A stretch of DNA of 64,000 nt from Tranquillimonas rosea. Its GTDB lineage: Bacteria > Pseudomonadota > Alphaproteobacteria > Rhodobacterales > Rhodobacteraceae. The notes below the pieces were generated by a model, which saw only the letters and a program-made list of their open reading frames with translations, did not search any database and was not told where the DNA came from. The stretch covers positions 62,001 through 126,000 of the forward strand of contig NZ_FOGU01000003.1 in the NCBI RefSeq assembly GCF_900111315.1, read 5' to 3'. Both the position numbers and the translations under genes were made by a program. This document shows, piece by piece, positions 44,635-51,097 of this stretch. Numbering within the stretch: the first letter of the stretch is position 1; every line of letters begins with the position of its first letter.

Positions 44635-44844
44635 ATGGACGCGAGGTTCAACCGAGAGGACGAACGGAGTCAGGTGATCGCAAACTTGACGATCGCCCCC
44701 GGCGAAGCGCGGGATGCGCTCATCGAGGAATACCAGCGACGATCGGAAGAAGCCTTTGCGCCACAAACACTTAGGAACTATCCCCTGATAGTCGGCCAGT
44801 TCTGCCAGTGGTGCAACGACTGCGGACCACGACCGAAACTTTAA
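44635..44844 (+). pseudogene. Tyrosine recombinase, N-terminal (SAM-like) fragment
   Basis: 69 codons. EARDALIEEYQRRSEEAFAPQTLRNYPLIVGQFCQWCNDCG matches the core-binding (SAM-like) N-terminal domain of phage/transposon integrases, where such a segment is followed by a second helix pair and the catalytic domain. Here the frame stops four codons later, exactly where the DNA becomes AT-rich. The catalytic half of a tyrosine recombinase reappears on the same strand at 47607. I infer that one gene was split by the radical SAM cassette, with loss of roughly 60-80 codons. Confidence 0.7.
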
Positions 44845-44905
44845 TTATAATAATCATTACCTTTCCGGCCAAATCTGCCCCTCCCCTTAGTCTGGAAGAA
44901 ACCAG

Positions 44906-45286
44906 TTATCGATTGTTATAACACGCTGCAAGGCAATTCTGGTAAGCTATATTGGCAAGAAGAATACATTTCTCTCTCGGATCGCCTTCAGATGTTATCT
45001 CGTTACAAGCCGCGACAGCCGCTTGATAACGACTATCACAGGCCCCGATACATAACACTCGTGACGCCGGAGAAGGAGTTGAGTTGCCATTACCAGAGAT
45101 CACGGTCTTGCCCGAAATTAATCCACTATCTTGAATTATTTCTCGAATTGTATTCTGTGTCTCCGCTTCGAGACTCTGCCAACCGGGCAAGGAAATCGCT
45201 TCGTCCTGCGCCGGTACCGGAAGTGCGCCTGAAATCAGAAATACAACCGTTAACCTCAGCACATTCTTTAGCATAATGTTGCCCAT
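44906..45286 (-). CDS. Secreted six-cysteine protein with mirror-symmetric Cys spacing
   Basis: 126 aa with a signal peptide (MLKNVLRLTVVFLISGALPVPAQ, cleavage likely before DEA). The mature C-terminus holds six Cys with spacing C-x3-C-x10-C-x12-C-x10-C-x3-C, which is symmetric about the middle and fits two antiparallel helices stapled by three disulfides (a helical hairpin like twin CX3C or hairpinin folds). It is the last gene of the minus-strand cassette led by the precursor-like peptide and radical SAM enzyme. It could be a periplasmic partner, an immunity or binding protein, or itself an effector. No family recognised. Confidence 0.7.
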   Translation of the reverse strand: MGNIMLKNVLRLTVVFLISGALPVPAQDEAISLPGWQSLEAETQNTIREIIQDSGLISGKTVISGNGNSTPSPASRVLCIGACDSRYQAAVAACNEITSEGDPREKCILLANIAYQNCLAACYNNR

Positions 45287-45339
45287 TAAAAAATATGCAC
45301 TACCAAGATAGCCCCTGCATTTGACGTGAGGAAAAGCAC

Positions 45340-45915
45340 CTAGGGCAAAGGGCAGACGTCAACGCGCCGCTCCCAAGAACGCCTTCCGATGAATGAACTT
45401 ATTCCGGCTTGTATCGCGTTGAATGCGAAGATGCTCTTTTCACACACACCGGTCTCCATCAGAGTCTTCACGCCTTCCATCATTGTAGCGGAAACTTCAT
45501 CAAACGTCTTTTCAGATACTTCGCAATGATGAGCATCGAACTCCCAGTCATGCACAATGAAGGCTGGAACGTAGTTCCATGGTGAAAAGTCAGCGAGCAC
45601 CCAACCAGCTCTAGGAATAGAGCCTCCGTCTGTGAACATTCGCGTTGGTGTAATCACATCTCCCGAACTTCTCTCGAATGAAAAATTTTCAGGCTGCCTT
45701 GGCATATACTCAAAAAGATCCGGCTCAACCCAACGAAGAAAAATTTTATCAGCACTATGGAAAGTACCCACCGGAGTATCATCATAGCTGCGAGGGTTAT
45801 GATTACTGCCTTGGCGACTAATCGCATCTTTGATGCTGCTTTCACGAGATAGCGACCGCCGATATTCAATCTCCGCCCTCTTTGCTTCAAGAGCAATGCG
45901 ATCCTCCGCATTCAT
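45340..45915 (-). CDS. DUF1353-like protein
   Basis: 191 aa from the ATG at 45915, with GGAG nine nt upstream. After a charged N-terminal helix the segment FTDGGSIPRAGW ... YVPAFIVHDWEFDAHH ... TFDEVSATMMEGVKTLMETG carries the conserved pattern of DUF1353 (TDxxSIPR, HDW, aspartate), a family first seen in phages and thought to be hydrolase-like with a metal site. It sits 34 bp after the radical SAM gene on the same strand, so it may process or trim the modified peptide; that is inference. No signal peptide. Confidence 0.75.
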   Translation of the reverse strand: MNAEDRIALEAKRAEIEYRRSLSRESSIKDAISRQGSNHNPRSYDDTPVGTFHSADKIFLRWVEPDLFEYMPRQPENFSFERSSGDVITPTRMFTDGGSIPRAGWVLADFSPWNYVPAFIVHDWEFDAHHCEVSEKTFDEVSATMMEGVKTLMETGVCEKSIFAFNAIQAGISSFIGRRSWERRVDVCPLP

Positions 45916-45949
45916 TCGCAAGGCGCTCCAAATGAATTTAGCTAAAGAT

Positions 45950-47212
45950 TTACTCAGATGCCCACCGTCGAAGAAGGATTTCGAATTCGTCTTTTTTCTT
46001 TAGCCCATTAAGCGCGTCAAAAATGCCTTCGATTTGACCAATATTGAATCCACAGTTCACATCTGGGAGCTGGCTATTCAGCCCACTATCTTTATCCATT
46101 CCGCTCAGGCAATGAGTACAGGACTTCTGGATGTCGCAAGCGTTGCACGCGTCATGCGAAAACCTGCTCGCAGAGCGCATAGCACTTGACAGAGACCCAG
46201 ATCTGAAGCGCTTCCAAAATTTATCCGAAAGGATATTACCGTACAAAAACTCTTTCTGACTTGAAAAAACATAGCAGGATACCACGGCGCCATCTGGCTT
46301 TATTGTGATAATATCGCTTCCAACTCCACATAGGTTTTCGTCTTTTGCCGCGCTGGTAAGAGAATCTATTGCGTGTCGTGTTCTTTCCGCGCTGCCGGAT
46401 TTCACATCCTCAAAGATCAAGTACTCGTAAAGCTCTTTCGTTTGCTCTCTAATAGCATCCTGATACCGGCTCTTGAATCCATTCTCGGGGAGCTCATTGA
46501 TTGTTGGCTGATCCATTGGGTGTACTACAATCATTTCGAAATCTTTTGAAAAGTCGCTCGCGAGAGATTTATACAATGACAGCAATGAATACCCCTGCTC
46601 AACATGAAGAGGAGTAAAAACAGCTTCAAGCACACCTAACCGGCACCCATAACTAGCGAGTTTTTCAACGTTATTGCATATTTTATTAAACGTTCCTCGG
46701 CCGTTATTGAATCGGCGTTGAGCATCGTGTATGTCTTTTGGTCCATCAATACTGACAGTAATTCGTATAGAATGCTCAGTTAACATTCTGGCGATCTTTT
46801 CAGAATAGATCGTTCCATTGGTAATAATGTTGAAAGTCGGCTGCCTAGAAAGCAAGCCATCATCAAATGCACGACGCATCATAGTGCAAACTACATCTAT
46901 GGCATCAGCTCCTAGCAGCGGCTCACCACCGAAGAACTTGACATGATTAATTTGATCGCAGTTCTGGACAACCTTCTCTACGATCCGCGCCGCGGCTTCC
47001 GCTGTAAGGATACGGGACGTCGGCTCAGAGGGAGCGCCATACATACCTCGATCCGCGAAACAATATGTGCAACCCATGTTGCATGTTGATGCGAGATCGA
47101 AAACGAGCTTTCGCACGGACGCGCTTGGTGTCGCCGGCCCCAAAAATTGTCGTTCCTTGGGGCTCAACGTGTCATACCAAGTGGCGTAGTGCGCCTGTGA
47201 GAAGCGAGGCAT
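45950..47212 (-). CDS. Radical SAM/SPASM peptide-modifying enzyme
   Basis: 420 aa. The radical SAM [4Fe-4S] motif CNMGCTYC lies at about residues 44-51, followed by HVKFFGGEPLLG and TVSIDGPKDIHDAQRRF. The C-terminal SPASM domain has cysteines in NLCGVGSDIITIKPDGAVVSCYVF, then NACDIQKSCTHCLSGMD and PDVNCGFN, enough for auxiliary clusters. Such enzymes install thioether or C-C crosslinks in ribosomal peptides or act on protein side chains. It starts only three nt after the stop codon of a 56-aa Cys-containing small gene, the classic precursor-maturase arrangement. The specific family is not recognised. Confidence 0.9.
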   Translation of the reverse strand: MPRFSQAHYATWYDTLSPKERQFLGPATPSASVRKLVFDLASTCNMGCTYCFADRGMYGAPSEPTSRILTAEAAARIVEKVVQNCDQINHVKFFGGEPLLGADAIDVVCTMMRRAFDDGLLSRQPTFNIITNGTIYSEKIARMLTEHSIRITVSIDGPKDIHDAQRRFNNGRGTFNKICNNVEKLASYGCRLGVLEAVFTPLHVEQGYSLLSLYKSLASDFSKDFEMIVVHPMDQPTINELPENGFKSRYQDAIREQTKELYEYLIFEDVKSGSAERTRHAIDSLTSAAKDENLCGVGSDIITIKPDGAVVSCYVFSSQKEFLYGNILSDKFWKRFRSGSLSSAMRSASRFSHDACNACDIQKSCTHCLSGMDKDSGLNSQLPDVNCGFNIGQIEGIFDALNGLKKKDEFEILLRRWASE

Positions 47213-47215
47213 TTG

Positions 47216-47386
47216 CTACACAGCAGCGCCATTACCGCAAACAACCACTCCACAGCTACTGGCACGGGCATCAGCTGCTGCATTGACGTCCGCCTTCACC
47301 GTGCCCTCGAACGCCTTTGCAAGCCGCTCAATATCTTCAACGGTAAGGAAAACTCCGCGTTCGCTGGAGATCTTTTGCTCTGCCAT
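47216..47386 (-). CDS. Putative RiPP precursor peptide
   Basis: 56 aa from the ATG at 47386, with GGGAG seven nt upstream; the longer TTG frame (47410) has no such site. The N-terminal part is a charged, leader-like helix (VFLTVEDIERLAKAFEGTVKA), and the C-terminus is a small-residue core, ASSCGVVVCGNGAAV, with two Cys four residues apart, suited to thioether bridging. It directly precedes a radical SAM/SPASM gene (three-nt gap). The sequence is unlike precursors I know (SCIFF, subtilosin, PqqA, streptide). Precursor role is inferred from size, position and composition. Confidence 0.7.
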   Translation of the reverse strand: MAEQKISSERGVFLTVEDIERLAKAFEGTVKADVNAAADARASSCGVVVCGNGAAV

Positions 47387-47410
47387 AATAGACTCCCATG
47401 CTAATAACAA

Positions 47411-47606
47411 ACACTATATCCTAGAATCAGTTTGATGGCTACAACTTTAGACACGCACCTACACGACCCTCCTCTAATACTGCTGAAGACGAGGACGAGA
47501 TGGACGGATAATTGCCGCTGCGCTTGCAAGTCTGTACATTCTCCCGCCTCGCGCCCACCGAAGTTCGACCTAGACACGCAAGCCGGGAACTAGGCTTACT
47601 ACGTGA
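47411..47606. other. Upstream region of the peptide cassette
   Basis: 196 bp with no gene. On the minus strand a TATAGT box lies about 35 bp before the precursor ATG, but no well-spaced -35 box is evident. The base composition rises in GC toward 47600, where the tyrosine recombinase remnant begins, so the cassette boundary probably lies between about 47450 and 47606. Confidence 0.35.
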
Positions 47607-48223
47607 CCGACCTCTCCTGTTCCGGAGATCCCCACGGTCGATCGCATTGGGAAGCGTGAGGTTGTCACCGCGATCGAACGGCTCGGTGGGAGGCGGAAAG
47701 ACTTGCGTGACAAGGCATTGCTCTGGCTCGCAACCGATAGCTGGTGCCGCGCTTCTGAACTGGTAGCGTTCAAGGTCCGGGACGTCACCCGACAAGAAGA
47801 TGGTAGCAGCGTCCTTTTCGTCGCCCGGTCCAGAACGGATCCCTTCGGTGAGGGCGCCTATGCATTTCTCTCGGCACGCGGAACCGTCGACGTCTTGCGA
47901 TGGATCGAAGTCGCCGTCCTCAGACAAGATGATCCGATACTAACGAAGTCCCAGAAGGGCAGTATGAAGACGCCTCTTGACCCAGCGAAGGCGTCACGGG
48001 TCAAAAGCGTTGCACGGGCCGGGCAGACGTTTCAGCGCACAGCACGCGCGTCGGTGGGGTTCAGGATGCCTTCCGGCTTGGTCGCGACTTGTCCTCGATC
48101 ATGGTCGCCGGACGCTGGCGGTCACCAGAGATGCCGGCATTTTATGGACGACAGGTCCTCGCCAGCCAGTCGGCGGCGGCGCAGGTATCGCAGGCGTTTG
48201 ACGATGAGGGCAACCCTTGGTGA
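47607..48223 (+). pseudogene. Tyrosine recombinase, catalytic domain remnant with frameshift
   Basis: From 47607 the frame reads ...PTVDRIGKREVVTAIERLGGRRKDLRDKALLWLATDSWCRASELVAFKVRDV, the first catalytic Arg/Glu region of the integrase family. The frame then shifts near 48000: the second half is found in another frame as GRADVSAHSTRVGGVQDAF ... IMVAGRWRSPEMPAFYGRQ, containing the HxxR motif, the H/W position and the nucleophile Tyr, ending at TGA 48221-48223. All catalytic residues survive but in two frames, and there is no start near the domain. With 44635-44844 it makes one split, dead gene. Confidence 0.75.
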
Positions 48224-48242
48224 GCTGGGGGAACTGCCCCGG

Positions 48243-48527
48243 TCAAGGCTCCACGAAGTTCAGGCTCGCAAACACGAAATCGCCCGAACGTCGTACGATC
48301 GTATCTTCCTCGCCTTGCGGAACAGCAGTGCTATTAACAAGGTCTGAAATCTGTTCGTCTGTGTAGCCGGCAACATCTGAGGCCAGAAACACGATGCTTT
48401 CAGCGTAGATGCCGCCCCAACACCATTTCTCGTATAACACTTCAAGATCGTCGATGTGGGCATCGGCTCGCAGTATAATGGTTGTATCGGATTCTCGCGG
48501 AATATTCTGAAACTGTTTTCTTACCAT
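48243..48527 (-). CDS. Small hypothetical protein
   Basis: 94 aa, acidic, starting MVRKQFQNIPRESDTTIILRADAHIDDLEVLYEKWCWGGIYAESIVFLASD. A GAAAGG ribosome-binding site is seven to eight nt upstream of the ATG. Alternating strands and helices suggest a compact soluble domain. Family not recognised. It is transcribed away from the RHH gene, and the AT-rich 48528-48621 gap probably holds both promoters. Confidence 0.65.
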   Translation of the reverse strand: MVRKQFQNIPRESDTTIILRADAHIDDLEVLYEKWCWGGIYAESIVFLASDVAGYTDEQISDLVNSTAVPQGEEDTIVRRSGDFVFASLNFVEP

Positions 48528-48621
48528 ACTACCTTTCTTTTATCTTTTTTAGATCTTTTCATAGTTCAGCACGTTTTCTGGATAAATATCTACATGACCA
48601 AACAACATGGAGTGTAGATAC

Positions 48622-48822
48622 ATGCCAAAAACAACAAAAGCCGTTCACATGAACCTTGATGCTGACTTGGTGGACCGGCTGGATCAGCGCCGGACAGAGC
48701 AGTTGTCCCGAACGCGGCTAATCGAGAACGCGATCAGGTTGCTACTGGACCAACCCGACGGAACCTCATCCGGACAGCCGTCAACATGGCTCACGAGACA
48801 CCTGCGGAAAGACGCAAGGTAG
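48622..48822 (+). CDS. Ribbon-helix-helix (CopG/MetJ-like) DNA-binding protein
   Basis: 66 aa from the ATG at 48622 (GGAG nine nt upstream). TKAVHMNLDADLVDRLDQRRTEQLSRTRLIENAIRLLLDQ is a ribbon-helix-helix domain: a strand, then two helices with the family's small-residue turn. Proteins of this kind are antitoxins, plasmid copy or partition regulators, or island regulators. No toxin-like gene is adjacent downstream; the divergent 94-aa gene is the only close partner. It could regulate that gene and itself. Confidence 0.8.
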   Translation: MPKTTKAVHMNLDADLVDRLDQRRTEQLSRTRLIENAIRLLLDQPDGTSSGQPSTWLTRHLRKDAR

Positions 48823-48919
48823 CCTCGTAATATCGATGAGATGACAGGACATAGCGCCCTGTCACCCATTACCGTGGCCCGTTACAGACCCTACTGGCTA
48901 AGAACTTCGGAACACCGCC

Positions 48920-49108
48920 TCAATGGCAGTGATACGGTTCCGAACCCGCGTGGCAGCACTGTCCCGCCGGCGAATCCTTCCTGCAACCCCCACCATGCTC
49001 AACGGCTTGATGGGAGAGGATCCCAGAGACAGAAGACGTGGTAGCCGCGTAGGCTGGCGCAATGGCTGTGAACAATCCGAACGAAACCACAGCAATTGTT
49101 TTCTCCAT
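48920..49108 (-). CDS. Small secreted Cys/His-rich peptide
   Basis: 62 aa from the ATG at 49108, with GGAG nine nt upstream. MEKTIAVVSFGLFTAIAPAYA is a signal peptide; the mature ~41 aa end in GGGCRKDSPAGQCCHAGSEPYHCH with four Cys and three His, which could bind a metal or form two disulfides. The PxHCH/YHCH ending recalls the YHYH-type tails of small secreted alphaproteobacterial peptides. Expected in the periplasm or medium. Function unknown; it is the only other exported product of the island besides the six-Cys protein. Confidence 0.65.
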   Translation of the reverse strand: MEKTIAVVSFGLFTAIAPAYAATTSSVSGILSHQAVEHGGGCRKDSPAGQCCHAGSEPYHCH

Positions 49109-49185
49109 AATTAAACACTCCAATTTGTTTGGATTTTGAGAATGCTGTTATATCGTTCGATTATCAACAAGAAATTGTAACAACG

Positions 49186-49506
49186 TTACTTTATGAGAAA
49201 ATCGTCAAGGCTCGCGCCGGCGTCCAACCGTTCTTGAAGCCACTTCGGTTTCCGACCCCGTCCCGAGTACGTCAATCCCGGTTGATCCGGATGTGCATAC
49301 TTCGGCGGCAACTTCGCCCCCTTGGGCTTCCCCTTGTCGCCTCCCCTGAGATCGTTCAGCGAGTAACCGAACTCGGCGGCAGCCTTTGCCGCCTCTCGCC
49401 TTGCCTCTTCCAACTTGCGCTTCTCATACGACTTCAAGGCTTTGTCGACCTGCTTGCGAAGGTCCACAAGTTCGTCGCGGTTCATTTGATCAAGTTGTTT
49501 GTGCAA
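49186..49506 (-). CDS. H-NS family nucleoid protein
   Basis: 106 aa. An N-terminal coiled-coil oligomerisation helix (LDQMNRDELVDLRKQVDKALKSYEKRKLEEARREAAK) is followed by a linker and the H-NS DNA-binding domain: PPKYAHPDQPGLTYSGRGRKPKWLQERLDAGASLDDFLI, with the AT-hook-like GRGRKPKW. The start is TTG at 49506, supported by GGAGG eight nt upstream; the next ATG has no such site. H-NS proteins silence AT-rich foreign DNA, so it may silence the AT-rich cassette and nuclease genes. Similar to HvrA/Spb of Rhodobacter. Confidence 0.92.
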   Translation of the reverse strand: MHKQLDQMNRDELVDLRKQVDKALKSYEKRKLEEARREAAKAAAEFGYSLNDLRGGDKGKPKGAKLPPKYAHPDQPGLTYSGRGRKPKWLQERLDAGASLDDFLIK

Positions 49507-49638
49507 CAGCCAAACCTCCGAACAGTGTGTAGAGACACAAAAAATATAGTGAGGCTGGAAATATCATCAACTGATTAAGAACACGAAATTGGATCTTAAC
49601 AAACAACCCAGAAAATTTCACAATAGATACTTCATAGA

Positions 49639-49670
49639 AATCGCCGTTGGCGATTGAATGCGTTGCATTC
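49639..49670. repeat. Two adjacent perfect hairpins with the same GTT loop
   Basis: AATCGCC-GTT-GGCGATT (49639-49655) is followed with no gap by GAATGC-GTT-GCATTC (49656-49670). Neither is followed by a T-run. Role unknown. Confidence 0.6.
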
Positions 49671-49738
49671 GTTTCATTTATGACCTTTTATTACAAATAT
49701 TCCTTATTTTAATAATTTCTTATTAATTGTTTGGGAGA

Positions 49739-49768
49739 CACACTTCACCTTCCGACAGGTGAAGTGTG
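49739..49768. repeat. 12-bp perfect inverted repeat
   Basis: CACACTTCACCT - TCCGAC - AGGTGAAGTGTG, stem without mismatch and a six-nt loop, in the right-end non-coding region. It could be a terminator, an operator or a recombination accessory site; TCTTATT follows some 10 nt later, which is weak for a terminator. Confidence 0.65.
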
Positions 49769-50208
49769 CCTCGGTCTTATTAACCGTCCCGGTCGCACCC
49801 TCCAATAGAGAAACCTGTATCACAACAGGAAAGGGCGGTCAGCCGGTCGCCTTTTATTCTCTGCTTCGTCCTGACGGTTACTCGAAACGAGCCATTGGAG
49901 CGACTTCGTTTGAGCATGAGGGTTACAGTGCAGCATTGCCCTCGTCACGGTAGGAATTTTTCGTCAGCCAGTCTACCTTTGCTGATAGCATGATCTTCCC
50001 GAAGGAAGCGGGTCCTATACTGAGTTCCACGGCCAAGTCGATGTGCAACTTGGACGTTCAACAGGTTTGACGTCCGTTTTATGGCTACGACGACACCGGG
50101 AGGAACCGTGCGTAGTACATGTATTTATACGACCCATGTGGCCCAGCGCCCTGTATCTCAAAGATTTTTCGCTGTTTTTGCAAGTTTTTCACGCGCCCGC
50201 TGTTGTAG

Positions 50209-50230
50209 AATTGACCACAACATGTTGCTG
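50209..50230 (+). other. attR: left attP arm plus core TGTTGCTG
   Basis: AATTGACCACAAC (50209-50221), A, then TGTTGCTG (50223-50230). Joined with the arm in attL this gives a 34-bp attP: 13-bp arm, 8 nt with TT at the centre, 13-bp arm. Confidence 0.8.
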
Positions 50231-51097
50231 GTGGGCACGCCGGGGTCCGGCAAGTCGATGCTGGCGCAGCGGCTGCCCGGCCTGCTGCCGCCGCTTTCCG
50301 CCGCCGAGGCGCTGGAGACCTCGATGATCCACTCGCTCGCCGGCCTCTTGGACGAGGGCGGCATTTCACGCGCGCGGCCCTTCCGCGAGCCGCACCATAC
50401 TGCCTCGATGGCCGCGGTGGTGGGCGGCGGCAAGGGCGCCAAGCCCGGCGAGATCAGCCTCGCCCACAACGGCGTGCTGTTCATGGACGAGTTCCCCGAA
50501 TTTCCCCGCGCAGTGCTCGAGACGCTGCGCCAGCCGATCGAGACCGGCGACGTGGTGATCGCGCGGGCGAACGCCCATGTGCGCTATCCCTGCCGCTTCA
50601 TGCTGGTCGCGGCCGCCAATCCGTGCCGGTGCGGCTATCTAACCGATCCCGCCCGCGCCTGTGCCCGCGCCCCGGCCTGCGGTGAGGAATACATGGCAAG
50701 GATATCGGGCCCCCTGCTGGACCGCTTCGATCTCCGGGTCGACGTGCCCCCGGTGAGCTTTGCCGACCTAGATCTCCCGGCGAGCGGCGAGACCTCGGCC
50801 GAGGTAGCGGACCGGGTCGCAGTGGCGCGGCGCCTGCAGGCACGGCGCTTCGAGGGGATCGAGGGCTGCGCGGTCAACGCGGATGCGACCGGGCCGCTGC
50901 TGGAAGAGGTCGCCGCGCCGTCGGACGAAGGGCGCACGCTGGTGTCCCGCGCCGCCGATCGGTTCGGGCTGACGGCCCGCGGTTATCACCGCCTGTTGCG
51001 CGTGGCGCGCACGATCGCGGATCTCGAAGGTGCAGACGCGGTCGAGGTGCCGCACCTGGCCGAGGCGATCAGCTATCGGTTTTCCGCCGAGGGTTAA
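50222..51097 (+). pseudogene. comM: comM, 3' fragment (Walker A to C-terminus)
   Basis: From 50231 the sequence continues VGTPGSGKSMLAQRLPGLLPPL (Walker A), the Mg-chelatase helix region with SLAGLLDEGGISRARPFREPHHTASMAAVVGGG, Walker B VLFMDEFPEF, then NPCRCGYLTDPARACARAPACG and the C-terminal helical domain ending ISYRFSAEG. The island end supplies an ATG at 50222 that opens the frame at MLLVG, so a protein of about 291 aa lacking the N-terminal domain could be made if transcribed and translated, though no ribosome-binding site is visible. The stop overlaps the convergent gshB stop by four bases. Confidence 0.92.

Larger units (their letters stand above)
49507..50222. other. Right-end non-coding region of the island
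   Basis: About 700 bp without a convincing gene, very AT-rich at 49550-49735. It holds the hns leader, two adjacent hairpins, a 12-bp perfect inverted repeat and the left arm of attP next to the comM junction. Short open frames here lack ribosome-binding sites. Confidence 0.55.
38600..50230. mobile_element. Serine-recombinase genomic island integrated in comM
   Basis: About 11.6 kb, clearly richer in A+T than both flanks and with different codon use. It is bounded by the 8-bp direct repeat TGTTGCTG. A large serine recombinase gene starts 54 bp inside the left end and points inward. Cargo: a nuclease-like 746-aa protein, a small resolvase, small unknown genes, a radical-SAM peptide cassette nested in a broken tyrosine recombinase gene, an RHH protein, a secreted Cys/His peptide and an H-NS-like protein. 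I see no conjugation, replication or phage structural genes, so it is an integrative, probably non-self-transmissible island. Excision would restore comM exactly. Confidence 0.9.

Noticed and set aside
47439-47927. 162-codon minus-strand frame opposite the tyrosine recombinase remnant
   Set aside because: It covers the strand opposite recognisable recombinase sequence and has a low-complexity, unconserved translation.
48243-48822. Toxin-antitoxin pair formed by the 94-aa gene and the RHH gene
   Set aside because: The genes are divergent, not an overlapping operon, and the 94-aa product has no toxin-family motif; kept as separate genes.
49759-49953. 64-codon frame in the right-end region
   Set aside because: Starts within the 12-bp inverted repeat, has no Shine-Dalgarno and no recognisable pattern.
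38600-50230. CRISPR array or conjugation/phage structural genes in the island
   Set aside because: No regularly spaced direct repeats and no relaxase, coupling protein, capsid or terminase-like reading frames were seen.
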